DNA of 64,000 nucleotides from Flavobacterium lacustre (GTDB taxonomy: Bacteria; Bacteroidota; Bacteroidia; Flavobacteriales; Flavobacteriaceae): the NCBI RefSeq assembly GCF_027474525.2, contig NZ_CP114882.2, forward strand, positions 682,001 through 746,000, read 5' to 3'. A program made the position numbers and the translations under genes. The notes beneath the pieces were generated by a model. The model was not told the DNA's origin and made no database searches. It was given only the letters and a program-made list of their open reading frames with translations. Shown here one piece after another: positions 9,271 through 17,776 of this stretch. How positions within the stretch are numbered: position 1 is the stretch's first letter; each line of letters starts with the position of its first letter.

Positions 9271-9898
9271 GTTTTTTTTGAACGCATACAAAGATGTCCC
9301 AATGAGCCAAATTGCATTAGAGTTTGTGGCATTTGTATTTGGCATTTTAAGTGTATGGTATGCTAAAAAAGAAAATATCTGGGTCTATCCAACCGGTTTA
9401 ATCGCAACAATAATCACAACTTACTTACTCTATATTGCAGGATATTTAGGCGACATGATGATTAATGGATATTTCAGCATCATGAGTATTTACGGATGGT
9501 ACAAATGGGCAAAAAAAGGAGAAGACGACATGAATTTACCCATTACAAGAACCAATATTAAAGAAAAAATAATAGGAGTTCTATTGTTTTTAATTACAAT
9601 TTTTGTAGTTTTCGGCATCTATACGTACTATGACTACACGATTCATAAAGACAATTATGTAGACATTTTTACTTCCGGACTATTTTTTACAGGAATGTGG
9701 TACATGGCAAAGAAGAAAATCGAGAATTGGACGCTTTGGATTATTGGAGACTTAATTGTTGTGCCGCTGTATGCCTATCGCGGACTGGGAATGTTGTCCT
9801 TACAGTATTTAATTTTTACAATTTTAGCTGTTTCAGCTTATTTAGAATGGAAGAAAACCTTAAACAACTCCAAAAAACCGGAGCTACCGAAATTATAA
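9263..9898 (+). CDS. pnuC: PnuC-family vitamin transporter (nicotinamide riboside or thiamine type)
   Basis: A 211-residue inner-membrane protein with about seven hydrophobic segments and the aromatic motif YGWYKW at 77-82, in the place of the WxxW substrate motif of PnuC transporters. Such carriers work by facilitated diffusion coupled to trapping by a cytosolic kinase. The next gene starts inside this one (52-nt overlap) and encodes a NadR-like nucleoside-kinase domain, which fits NAD salvage. A TPP riboswitch lies 2.6 kb downstream, however, and the PnuT branch of this family carries thiamine. Sequence alone does not decide the substrate. The ATG at 9263 is preferred to a longer frame inside the previous gene. 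Confidence 0.85.
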   Translation: MIEFFLNAYKDVPMSQIALEFVAFVFGILSVWYAKKENIWVYPTGLIATIITTYLLYIAGYLGDMMINGYFSIMSIYGWYKWAKKGEDDMNLPITRTNIKEKIIGVLLFLITIFVVFGIYTYYDYTIHKDNYVDIFTSGLFFTGMWYMAKKKIENWTLWIIGDLIVVPLYAYRGLGMLSLQYLIFTILAVSAYLEWKKTLNNSKKPELPKL

Positions 9899-11973
9899 GA
9901 ATTGCCATTTTTGGACCTGAAAGTACAGGCAAAACTACATTGGCAAAACAACTCGCAGACCATTACAAAACGGTTTGGGTACCTGAATATGCCCGAGATT
10001 ATCTTCAAAAAAAATGGGACAAAAACCAAAGCATTTGCGATATTGACGACATGCTTCCTATTGCTTATGGCCAAACAAAATTAGAAAATGACAGCGCATT
10101 AATTGCAAATAAATATCTTTTTTGCGACACTAATTTGATGGTTACCAAAGTGTTTTCGGAAATGTATTATGACTTTTGCGACACTTTACTGGACAAAGCT
10201 GCTCGTGCCCATCAATACGATCTTTTTTTTCTTACCGATATTGATGTGCCTTGGGAAAAAGATGATATCAGAGACAGTCCAGAAGGAAGAGAATCTATTT
10301 TTTCTGTTTTCAAACAGTCTTTAATTGACCATAAAAAACCATTTATTACATTGTCTGGTGACAAAGAAACCAGACTCAATACCGCTATTTCTATTTTGAA
10401 TGATTTAGCATTAGCAAAGGAAACAGGAATTTCATCCCTAGATTTTGTTCAAATTTACAATCATGGAATTCCAATGCAAAACATTCAAAAACAATTGTCA
10501 ATTTTTAAAGACGGAATTGCAAAAACAATTTTGGATCGACCTGCGACTATAAATGACGGAATTCTGAAATTATCTTCGGAAGATTTTGAGAAAAACGCGC
10601 TGTTTTTTGACACTAATAAATCAAATCTTATACTTGAAAAATTCGTTCCTGCCTCTGGAGCCGCTACGAGAATGTTTAAATTTTTAAACGAATTTCTGAC
10701 TGAATTTGACATCAACAACGAAAGCGTAAATGCTTATATCAATCGAAAAAAAGACACAGAACTTTCCCTATTTATTATCGGAATGGATAAATTTCCGTTT
10801 TTTAAAGAGCTCGACAGCAAGCTTCGTTCAGAACACAAAGATTTTGAATCTTTAGATAACAGTTATAAAAATTATTATTTCATAAAACTCCTTTTACAAT
10901 CTGATTATTTTGATTTTGCCAATAAACCAAAAGGAGTTCTTCCGTTTCACAAATATGCCGATCACATTGCTACGCCAATTGAAGAACATTTAAACGAATG
11001 TGCTTTATATGCGACGGTAAACGGAAATTCAAACCTTCATTTTACGGTTTCTAAAATACACCAAAAACAATTTGAAGCCATCGTAAATTCGACTAAAGAT
11101 AAAATTGAAAAGCAATCAAACACCAAAATAAGTGTTGATTATTCCTATCAAAACCAAGCAACAGACACTATTACAGTTGATAGTAAGAACAACCCGTTTA
11201 GAGACAAAAACAACGAATTAGTTTTTAGACCGGGCGGACACGGGGCTCTGATTGAAAATCTGAATAATCAAGATGCCGATATTATTTTTATAAAAAATAT
11301 TGACAATATTATTCAAAATAATGTCGAGACTGTTACTTTATGTAAGAAAGCATTGGCCGGGATTTTAATCCGATTACAGCAACAAGTATTTACGTATTTG
11401 AAAGCCATTGATACCAATCAAATCCATGAAAATGACATTGCGGAAATCATTACTTTTTTGAAAGAAGAGCTTCACATCGAAATGTCAAAAGGATTCCATA
11501 AATTTACTCTTGAAAATAAGATTTTAAAAATAAAAACAAAACTAGACCGACCAATCCGAGTTTGCGGAATGGTGAAAAACGAAGGAGAACCTGGTGGCGG
11601 ACCATTTTGGATAAGAGACACAAAAGGCAAATTGTCTTTGCAGATTGTTGAAACTTCCCAAGTCGATTTAAGCAATCCTAAACAAGAGAAAATTTTAGCT
11701 AAATCGACTCATTTTAACCCTGTAGATTTAGTTTGTGGTATTAAAAATTACAACAAAACTAAATTTGATTTGACTCGTTTTATTGATCATGAAGCCGGTT
11801 TTATTGTTACCAGAAACACATCGGGCAAAGTAATGAAATCCTATGAATTGCCAGGATTATGGAACGGAGCGATGGCAAAATGGCTTACTGTTTTTGTCGA
11901 AGTGCCTTTAATTACTTTTAATCCGGTCAAAACCGTGAACGATTTATTAAAACCGGCACACCAACCTCATTAA
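9847..11973 (+). CDS. Fusion protein: NadR-like ribosylnicotinamide kinase domain plus DUF4301
   Basis: A 708-residue two-domain protein. Residues 1-190 form a P-loop kinase like the ribosylnicotinamide kinase half of NadR: Walker A GPESTGKTT (23-31), VPEYARDYL (46-53) and FCDTN (92-96). Residues about 198-708 match DUF4301: FVPASGAATRMFK (266-278), FRPGGHG (460-466) and EGEPGGGPFW. SGAATRM and PGGHG recall the nucleotide- and sugar-binding motifs of GT-A nucleotidyltransferases; that resemblance is my inference. The ATG at 9847 overlaps pnuC by 52 nt; the reading frame extends further up but would then run deep inside pnuC. No stop or frameshift separates the domains. I recall these as separate genes in relatives. 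Confidence 0.8.
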   Translation: MEENLKQLQKTGATEIIRIAIFGPESTGKTTLAKQLADHYKTVWVPEYARDYLQKKWDKNQSICDIDDMLPIAYGQTKLENDSALIANKYLFCDTNLMVTKVFSEMYYDFCDTLLDKAARAHQYDLFFLTDIDVPWEKDDIRDSPEGRESIFSVFKQSLIDHKKPFITLSGDKETRLNTAISILNDLALAKETGISSLDFVQIYNHGIPMQNIQKQLSIFKDGIAKTILDRPATINDGILKLSSEDFEKNALFFDTNKSNLILEKFVPASGAATRMFKFLNEFLTEFDINNESVNAYINRKKDTELSLFIIGMDKFPFFKELDSKLRSEHKDFESLDNSYKNYYFIKLLLQSDYFDFANKPKGVLPFHKYADHIATPIEEHLNECALYATVNGNSNLHFTVSKIHQKQFEAIVNSTKDKIEKQSNTKISVDYSYQNQATDTITVDSKNNPFRDKNNELVFRPGGHGALIENLNNQDADIIFIKNIDNIIQNNVETVTLCKKALAGILIRLQQQVFTYLKAIDTNQIHENDIAEIITFLKEELHIEMSKGFHKFTLENKILKIKTKLDRPIRVCGMVKNEGEPGGGPFWIRDTKGKLSLQIVETSQVDLSNPKQEKILAKSTHFNPVDLVCGIKNYNKTKFDLTRFIDHEAGFIVTRNTSGKVMKSYELPGLWNGAMAKWLTVFVEVPLITFNPVKTVNDLLKPAHQPH

Positions 11974-11998
11974 TTTTTACTGAAATAAATTCAGCTAA

Positions 11999-12403
11999 AT
12001 GGAAACTCAAAAAATAATTTCGGAATTACAATATAAAGCTGTTCGCAGTAGTGGCGCGGGAGGTCAAAACGTGAACAAAGTATCCTCAAAAGTAGTTTTG
12101 ACTTTCGATTTGAATGCCTCAAATGCATTGACCGAGGAAGAAAAAGAACGGATTAAATTGAAATTAGCTTCCCGATTGACTTCCGAAGATATCCTGATTT
12201 TGAATTGTGATGAAGACAGAAGTCAATTGAAAAACAAATCGATTGTAACGAAACGCTTCTTAGAACTCATCAAAAATGCATTGGTAATTCAAAAAATAAG
12301 GAAAGCTACAAAAATCCCTAAATCCGTGATTCGGAAACGGATAAAAGACAAAAAAAACGTCTCAGAAATCAAGCAAAACCGTAGAAAACCAAACCATGAT
12401 TAA
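11999..12403 (+). CDS. arfB: Peptidyl-tRNA hydrolase ArfB (ribosome rescue)
   Basis: A 134-residue class-I release-factor-like hydrolase. GGQ at 21-23 (SSGAGGQNVNKVSSKV) is the catalytic loop that frees peptide from tRNA on stalled ribosomes, and the basic tail (RKATKIPKS..KRIKDKKN..KQNRRKPNH) fits the empty mRNA channel in known ArfB. There is no codon-recognition domain, which separates it from RF1/RF2. It starts 25 nt after the kinase/DUF4301 fusion and is probably the last gene of that operon. Confidence 0.95.
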   Translation: METQKIISELQYKAVRSSGAGGQNVNKVSSKVVLTFDLNASNALTEEEKERIKLKLASRLTSEDILILNCDEDRSQLKNKSIVTKRFLELIKNALVIQKIRKATKIPKSVIRKRIKDKKNVSEIKQNRRKPNHD

Positions 12404-12487
12404 TTCGAAATCAAGTTTTTTTCTAAGATAATAAATTTCAGAAATGAGTTAGAATTTGTTAAATCCTTTCACTTTTAAAATTTGTTC

Positions 12488-12519
12488 TTTGATTTCTGAA
12501 CTTTTTAATTATACCTTTG
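12488..12519 (+). promoter_or_regulatory. Promoter of the TPP-riboswitch/TonB-receptor transcript
   Basis: TTTG at 12488-12491, a 20-nt spacer and TACCTTTG at 12512-12519: an excellent Bacteroidota promoter directly before the riboswitch. Start expected near 12525. Confidence 0.8.
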
Positions 12520-12523
12520 CACT

Positions 12524-12604
12524 GTCTCAAAGGGGTGCTCTAAATAACGAGCTGAGATCATACCCAACGAACCTGAACAGGTAATGCTGTTAAGGGAAAA
12601 AATG
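12524..12604 (+). promoter_or_regulatory. TPP riboswitch (THI element)
   Basis: The conserved aptamer blocks occur in order: GGGGTGC (12532-12538), GCTGAGATCATACCC (12551-12565), GAACCTGAACAGGTAATGCTG (core positions 12569-12589, recognised as the P4/P5 side) and AGGGA closing P1 near 12593-12597. This RNA binds thiamine pyrophosphate. It sits between its own promoter and the TonB receptor at 12708, so receptor synthesis should fall when TPP is plentiful. A long hairpin (ATGACAAA/TTTGTCAT, 12602-12639) follows with no T-run, so control may act on translation and not by an intrinsic terminator. Confidence 0.95.
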
Positions 12605-12707
12605 ACAAAAAAATAGCGTGCACACTATCGATTTGTCATAGGAAACAATCATTTATTAATTTAAACCAAAGAATAATTCCCCCTTTTATTCGTAATCTTT
12701 TTTACGG

Positions 12708-14834
12708 ATGAATACTATTATTACAGTTACAAAGTACAAGAATCTGACTTATTACATGTCTTTTATCTTTCTTCTTGCCTCTTTTATCTCTTTTTCTCAA
12801 GTCAAAGACACTACCAAGGTAAATCAACTCGACGAAGTCTTAGTTTCGGCAGTTCGGGTAACTTCAAAAACGCCGGTAAGTTTTAGCAATTTGACTAAAA
12901 ATGAAATTAAATCTCGAAATTTAGGACAAGATATTCCTATTCTGATGAATTATTTACCTTCGGTTGTTACCACTTCCGATGCTGGAAATGGCGTGGGTTA
13001 TACCGGAATTCGAGTACGTGGAAGCGATGCAACTCGGGTAAATGTTACGATTAACGGAATTCCGTATAACGATTCCGAAAGCCATGGAACGTATTGGGTA
13101 AACATGCCCGATTTCGCCTCGTCATTAGAAAGTATTCAGTTACAGCGCGGTGTGGGAACGTCTACAAATGGTGCCGGAGCATTTGGCGCCAGCTTAAATA
13201 TGCTGACCGATTCTTATGCAAAAAAAGCAACTGGCGAAATTTCGAACTCCATTGGTAGCTTTAACACACACAAACACACGGTGAAATTCAGTACAGGTTT
13301 GATGAACGATCATTTTGAAATTGCAGGTCGATTGTCAACCTTAAAAACGGACGGTTATATTGACCGAGCGAGTTCTGATTTGAAATCGTATTTTCTGCAA
13401 GGAACTTATGTTGGAAAAACCACTTTAATCAAAGCATTGGCTTTTGGCGGAAAAGAAAAAACGTACCAATCTTGGAACGGAACCGATGCCGAAACATTAA
13501 ACAGCGACCGAACTTTTAACTCCGCTGGAATCTTTACGGACGAATCAGGTCAGACGCGTTTTTATGACAATGAAACCGATAATTACCAACAAGATCATTA
13601 TCAGTTGCATTGGAACGAAAAACTAAACGAAAAATGGAGTACAAACCTGGCTTTTCATTACACGAAAGGAAAAGGTTTTTATGAAAATTACAAAGAAGAT
13701 GCCGATTTTTCAGATTACGGATTATTGCCTCTTGGTACAGTTGTAACAACAGATTTGATTCGTCAGAAATGGTTGGATAATGATTTTTACGGAACTACAT
13801 TTTCTGCTAATTACAAAGAAGAAAAACTAGATGTAATTTTTGGTGGTGGTTATAACAAATACGAAGGTGCTCATTTTGGAAAAGTAATTTGGGCCAGATT
13901 TGCATCTCAAAGTGAATTGGGAGATCATTATTATGATGATTTTGCTACCAAAACTGACGGAACTGTTTTTGCGAAAGTCAATTATCAAATTAGCGAAAAA
14001 ATAAGTTTATTTGGAGATTTACAACTTCGAAATGTACATTACAAAGCCAATAGTTACGATACCGGATTAGTAAATGACAGTTTCAATTTTTTTAATCCAA
14101 AAGCAGGTTTAAACTATACTGTTAATGACAAAAGCACCTTATATCTTTCTTATGCAAGAGCCAATCGCGAGCCGAACAGAACCGATTATGAAGGCGGAAA
14201 TGCTAAACCTGAAAAACTAAACGACTTTGAATTGGGTTGGAGATTTGAAGGCGACAAAGTAAAATTCAACTCGAATGTATATTATATGGCGTATAAAGAT
14301 CAGCTGATTTTGACAGGAAAATTAGATGATGTAGGAAGTCCAATTCGTGCAAACAGTGAAAAAAGTTACCGTTTGGGACTAGAAGTTGATGCAACCATTT
14401 CGCTTTCAGAGGAATTTATGGTTCGTCCAAATTTTACTTTAAGCAGCAATAAAAATATTGATTTAGCGGTAGAAGGAGAAAACTACGGAACTACTGATAT
14501 TGCCTATTCTCCATCGGTTATTGTCGGGAATATTTTAGTGTATTCTCCGGTTGATAATCTAAATATTTCTTGGTTACAAAAATTTGTTGGCAAACAATAC
14601 ATGAATAATATTGAATTACCTGCAGCAAAACTGGCTGATTATTTTGTTACTGATTTAAATATTGCCTACGAAATAAAACCTAAATCAGTCTTTAATTCGA
14701 TTGTAATAACTGGTTTAGTCAATAATTTTCTAGACAAAAAATATGTTTCTAACGGATATATGTGGGATGTTTATCCGTATTATTATCCGCAAGCCGGAAT
14801 CAATTTCTTAGCCGGATTAACGTTGAAATTTTAA
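12708..14834 (+). CDS. TonB-dependent outer-membrane receptor under TPP-riboswitch control (probable thiamine receptor)
   Basis: A 708-residue TonB-dependent receptor. The N-terminal hydrophobic segment ends at FISFSQ (about 31), followed by a TonB-box-like stretch (DEVLVSAVRV), a plug domain (about 55-165 with TGIRVRGSDATRVNVTINGIPYND split across the family motif) and a 22-strand-type barrel ending in LTLKF with the usual terminal Phe. The THI element upstream points to thiamine or a precursor as the ligand; TPP-regulated receptors of this kind are known in Bacteroidota. An internal ATG at 12756 is possible but would leave no basic N-region in the signal peptide, so 12708 is preferred. Confidence 0.92.
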   Translation: MNTIITVTKYKNLTYYMSFIFLLASFISFSQVKDTTKVNQLDEVLVSAVRVTSKTPVSFSNLTKNEIKSRNLGQDIPILMNYLPSVVTTSDAGNGVGYTGIRVRGSDATRVNVTINGIPYNDSESHGTYWVNMPDFASSLESIQLQRGVGTSTNGAGAFGASLNMLTDSYAKKATGEISNSIGSFNTHKHTVKFSTGLMNDHFEIAGRLSTLKTDGYIDRASSDLKSYFLQGTYVGKTTLIKALAFGGKEKTYQSWNGTDAETLNSDRTFNSAGIFTDESGQTRFYDNETDNYQQDHYQLHWNEKLNEKWSTNLAFHYTKGKGFYENYKEDADFSDYGLLPLGTVVTTDLIRQKWLDNDFYGTTFSANYKEEKLDVIFGGGYNKYEGAHFGKVIWARFASQSELGDHYYDDFATKTDGTVFAKVNYQISEKISLFGDLQLRNVHYKANSYDTGLVNDSFNFFNPKAGLNYTVNDKSTLYLSYARANREPNRTDYEGGNAKPEKLNDFELGWRFEGDKVKFNSNVYYMAYKDQLILTGKLDDVGSPIRANSEKSYRLGLEVDATISLSEEFMVRPNFTLSSNKNIDLAVEGENYGTTDIAYSPSVIVGNILVYSPVDNLNISWLQKFVGKQYMNNIELPAAKLADYFVTDLNIAYEIKPKSVFNSIVITGLVNNFLDKKYVSNGYMWDVYPYYYPQAGINFLAGLTLKF

Positions 14835-14852
14835 TTATTTTATTTTATAACT

Positions 14853-14887
14853 AAAAATCCTGATGGTTCGCTATCAGGATTTCTTGT
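14853..14887 (+). terminator. Terminator of the thiamine-receptor gene
   Basis: Perfect 10-bp stem AAATCCTGAT / ATCAGGATTT around an 8-nt loop, then a T-rich stretch. The A-run on the 5' side could let it serve the convergent gene at 14898 as well. Confidence 0.85.
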
Positions 14888-14897
14888 TTAACTACAA

Positions 14898-15317
14898 TTA
14901 ATTATAAACCCGAAGCAGATTTCCGCTTACCTCCACCCGATATTGTTTCATTGGATATTGTTTGCCGGTAGCCAAACCTGTAAATAAATTATAAGAAGCA
15001 TTGTCGCAAGCACAAACTGCATTAATCCCGTTTATTGTCATCGTAGAACAAGAACTCAAAGCTTGATTAGGACAAGCTGCATCAAAGGCATTAAAAGTCG
15101 TTCCCGAAGTATTAAAAATAATAATCCCTTTAGCACCCTGACCAGCATAATAAACAGAATTACTGACATAGCGAAGGTTCGAATAAGCCGGTAAATTCAA
15201 ATTGATAGTTAACGCAACCGTATAATTAGGTATATAAGGATTACTGTTATTAAAATCATTGTTACTACACGAAAAGAACAAAGAAACAACAAGGAATAAA
15301 AGGATGTATTTTTTCAT
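14898..15317 (-). CDS. Lipoprotein with a degenerate Rieske-like domain
   Basis: The longer frame starts 11 codons earlier, but MKKYILLFLVVSLFFSC from 15317 is a clean lipoprotein signal, so this start is chosen (139 residues). The mature part follows the Rieske layout: FDAACPNQ, a Cys-rich middle (SSCSTMTINGINAVCACDN) and SYNLFTGLATGKQYPMKQYRVEVSGN, a typical C-terminal Rieske strand. In a real Rieske centre each Cys partners a His (CxH and CxxH). Here the His positions hold other residues, so an iron-sulfur cluster is unlikely. Function unknown; the Cys residues could form disulfides in the periplasm. Confidence 0.75.
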   Translation of the reverse strand: MKKYILLFLVVSLFFSCSNNDFNNSNPYIPNYTVALTINLNLPAYSNLRYVSNSVYYAGQGAKGIIIFNTSGTTFNAFDAACPNQALSSCSTMTINGINAVCACDNASYNLFTGLATGKQYPMKQYRVEVSGNLLRVYN

Positions 15318-15393
15318 TTGTGAAATATGATGAAAGAATTGGTAAAACAAATTTAATTTTATTTACATTTGAAATGTATATGATTAACATATA

Positions 15394-15425
15394 TTTATAG
15401 ACTATAAAAAATAATAGTATCTTTG
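15394..15425 (+). promoter_or_regulatory. Promoter of greA
   Basis: TTTA at 15394-15397 and TATCTTTG at 15418-15425 with a 20-nt spacer. The start of transcription near 15432 falls just before the leader hairpin. Confidence 0.6.
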
Positions 15426-15432
15426 TGGAAAG

Positions 15433-15457
15433 AAATCCCGTCCTGATGGGATTTTTT
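15433..15457 (+). terminator. Terminator-like hairpin in the greA leader
   Basis: AAATCCC (15433-15439) pairs with GGGATTT (15448-15454), then three more T. It lies between the greA promoter and the greA start, so it resembles an attenuator. Confidence 0.6.
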
Positions 15458-15480
15458 CTATTTATATAAACGATGAAGTT

Positions 15481-15957
15481 ATGAGTAAAGTATCTTATTA
15501 CACCGCAGAAGGATTAAAAAAATTACGAGAAGAATTAGATTATTTAAAAAGTGTGATGCGTCCAAAAGCATCCGCAGATATAGCTGAAGCAAGAGACAAA
15601 GGTGACTTGTCTGAAAATGCGGAATATGACGCAGCAAAAGAAGCACAAGGCATGTTAGAAATGAGAATTGCCAAACTGGAAGAAGTACATTCTAATGCAC
15701 GATTAATTGACGAAACTCATTTAGACGTTTCTAAAGTTTTAGTATTATCCAATGTAAAAATCAAGAACCAAACCAATGGAATGGAGATGAAATATACCTT
15801 GGTAGCCGAAAGTGAAGCCGACCTGAAAACAGGAAAAATCTCTGTAACCTCACCAATCGGAAAAGGATTACTAGGAAAAAAAGTAGGCGAAGTAGCCGAA
15901 ATTACAGTTCCAAATGGTGTTTTGAAATTTGAAATTTTAGAAATTTCCAGAGACTAA
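15481..15957 (+). CDS. greA: Transcription elongation factor GreA
   Basis: A 158-residue GreA. An N-terminal antiparallel coiled coil (about 1-75) carries the acidic tip ARDKGDLSENAEYDAAKE, which enters the RNA polymerase secondary channel and stimulates cleavage of backtracked RNA. A C-terminal FKBP-like domain follows (SPIGKGLLGKKVGEVAEITVPNG). Length and both domains are normal. A HIT-family gene follows after 44 nt and is probably co-transcribed. The leader holds a terminator-like hairpin immediately after the promoter. Confidence 0.97.
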   Translation: MSKVSYYTAEGLKKLREELDYLKSVMRPKASADIAEARDKGDLSENAEYDAAKEAQGMLEMRIAKLEEVHSNARLIDETHLDVSKVLVLSNVKIKNQTNGMEMKYTLVAESEADLKTGKISVTSPIGKGLLGKKVGEVAEITVPNGVLKFEILEISRD

Positions 15958-16001
15958 ACAGATACCGATTTAATTGATTCAAACAATTAACCCATTTCAC
16001 A

Positions 16002-16391
16002 ATGTCAAGTATTTTTACAAAAATCATAAACGGAGAAATTCCTTGTTACAAAATCGCCGAAGATGAAAACTTTTTGGCTTTTTTGGATGTAAATCCAAAT
16101 GCAAAAGGACATACACTTTGTATTCCAAAACAAGAAATAAACAAAATCTTTGATATCGAAGATGATTTGTATATTGGTTTAATGCAGTTTTCCAAAAAAA
16201 TTGCCATCGCCTTAGAAAAAACAGTTCCGTGTAAAAGAATCGGAATGGCAGTTATCGGACTTGAAGTTCCTCACGCGCACGTTCACCTGATTCCTTTGAA
16301 CGAAATGGATGAAATTCGTTTTCAAAACAAAGTGTCCATGACAAAAGAAGAATTTGAAGCTTTAGCCAAAAGCATTCAAGCAAATTTGTAA
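16002..16391 (+). CDS. HIT family protein (HINT-type nucleotide hydrolase)
   Basis: A 129-residue histidine-triad protein. HAHVHL at 91-96 is the catalytic triad, preceded by the family segment FLDVNPNAKGHTLCIPKQ. HINT proteins hydrolyse purine nucleoside phosphoramidates and acyl-adenylates; the physiological substrate here is unknown. Second gene after greA, an arrangement I recall as common in flavobacteria. Length is normal and no extra domain is present. Confidence 0.94.
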   Translation: MSSIFTKIINGEIPCYKIAEDENFLAFLDVNPNAKGHTLCIPKQEINKIFDIEDDLYIGLMQFSKKIAIALEKTVPCKRIGMAVIGLEVPHAHVHLIPLNEMDEIRFQNKVSMTKEEFEALAKSIQANL

Positions 16392-16443
16392 GCCTAAAGT
16401 TCACGGATTAACACGACTAAAAATCAAAGATAATTCGTGAAAT

Positions 16444-17589
16444 TTATTTGCATTTATACGAAATCTGCATTGTTGTGCCTTTCCCAATCTCGGAATTCAG
16501 CACTTTTATAGTTCCTTTGTGATACTCCTCAACAATTCTCTTAGTTAAAGAAAGTCCTAAACCCCAACCTCTTTTTTTGGTTGTAAAACCGGGTTCAAAA
16601 ACCGTTTTGAATTGTTTTTTCTGAATTCCGCCTCCGGTATCCCAAACATTTATTTTTACATAATCACCTTCCTGAAACACTTCCAAATTTAATTTACCCT
16701 TGCCTTTCATGGCATCAATAGCGTTTTTTACCAAATTTTCTATAGTCCAACTGTGTAACGTAGGATTTAACGATACCATAATTGGATGTTCTGGCGCTCG
16801 ATAAGAAAACTCCACTTGCTTAGAAAACCGCGATTGCAAATAATCATAAGATTGAAATGTTTCGGCGATGATATCTTTGGGTTCTAATTTAGGTTCCGAA
16901 CCAATTTTCGAAAATCGATCGGTTATAGTTTGTAATCTGTCAATGTCTTTTTCTATTTCTAAAGTAGTGGATTCATCTACATTTTCAGCTTTCAAGAGTT
17001 CCACCCAACCAATTAATGACGAAAGTGGCGTACCAATTTGATGTGCCGTTTCTTTCGCCATTCCGGCCCAAAGTTTATTTTGGGTAGCCATTTTGGTACT
17101 TCTGTAAAAATTATAAACCAAAGCCCCAAACAAAACAATAATTAGCAACAAAGCAATTGGATAATATTTCAGTTTATTCAATAATGCGGAATTTCCGTAA
17201 TATAAATTTTGTGATTTTCCAGGAGCATATTCAATGACAATAGGATCATTTTCATTTTTCAAATTGTTCAAAAAAGCAATCGCAAGCCTTTTATCTTTTA
17301 CAACAGATTCCTCGATATTTACCGTATTAATGATGCTGTCATTCTCCGTAACTATAATAGGAATTGAAGTATTGTTACTGAATATTTGAAGAGGCAGTTC
17401 CACATCGGTATTTTCACCGGCATTTATCAATGTTTTTTGCGCATTTGCCCAAAGGTTCATTTTTAGACGCTCCTCATTTTTAAAAATTTGAAAAAAAGTA
17501 TAAGTGTTCCAAAGAATCAAGGAAATGATCAAGAAAGAAGCAAAAATGATGACCCAACGGGTTGAAATTCTTCGTTCGAAAAAAGTCAT
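16444..17589 (-). CDS. Membrane sensor histidine kinase (orphan)
   Basis: A 381-residue kinase. TM1 (about 12-34), an extracytoplasmic sensor region of about 100 residues and TM2 (about 143-161) lead into a DHp helix with the phospho-acceptor at H183 in AKETAHQIGTPLSSL. The ATPase domain shows the N box (ENLVKNAIDAM), DTGGGI and GWGLGLSLTKRIV. No HAMP domain is evident and no response regulator is adjacent, so the partner must be encoded elsewhere. The signal is unknown. The 3' end faces the HIT gene and the gene is divergent from the flavin-reductase gene. Confidence 0.93.
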   Translation of the reverse strand: MTFFERRISTRWVIIFASFLIISLILWNTYTFFQIFKNEERLKMNLWANAQKTLINAGENTDVELPLQIFSNNTSIPIIVTENDSIINTVNIEESVVKDKRLAIAFLNNLKNENDPIVIEYAPGKSQNLYYGNSALLNKLKYYPIALLLIIVLFGALVYNFYRSTKMATQNKLWAGMAKETAHQIGTPLSSLIGWVELLKAENVDESTTLEIEKDIDRLQTITDRFSKIGSEPKLEPKDIIAETFQSYDYLQSRFSKQVEFSYRAPEHPIMVSLNPTLHSWTIENLVKNAIDAMKGKGKLNLEVFQEGDYVKINVWDTGGGIQKKQFKTVFEPGFTTKKRGWGLGLSLTKRIVEEYHKGTIKVLNSEIGKGTTMQISYKCK

Positions 17590-17730
17590 AAATTAAAATT
17601 TTGATTATAAATATAACGAAATAATTATAAAAAGATTTTAGGCCATCCCGAAAGTATTTTTGTTAAAAAAAGAGTCGCTATTTTTATTTTTAAAAAGCGG
17701 CTCTAGTTTTTCAAACTTAATCGATTTGCT

Positions 17731-17738
17731 TACTTTTG
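17731..17738 (+). promoter_or_regulatory. Candidate -7 element before the flavin reductase
   Basis: TACTTTTG at 17731-17738, with TTTT 20 nt upstream at 17707-17710. It lies downstream of the longer frame's first codon, which supports the ATG at 17777. Confidence 0.5.
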
Positions 17739-17776
17739 TATGTTCCGAAACTTCTTTCAGGATAAAAAAAAATCGT

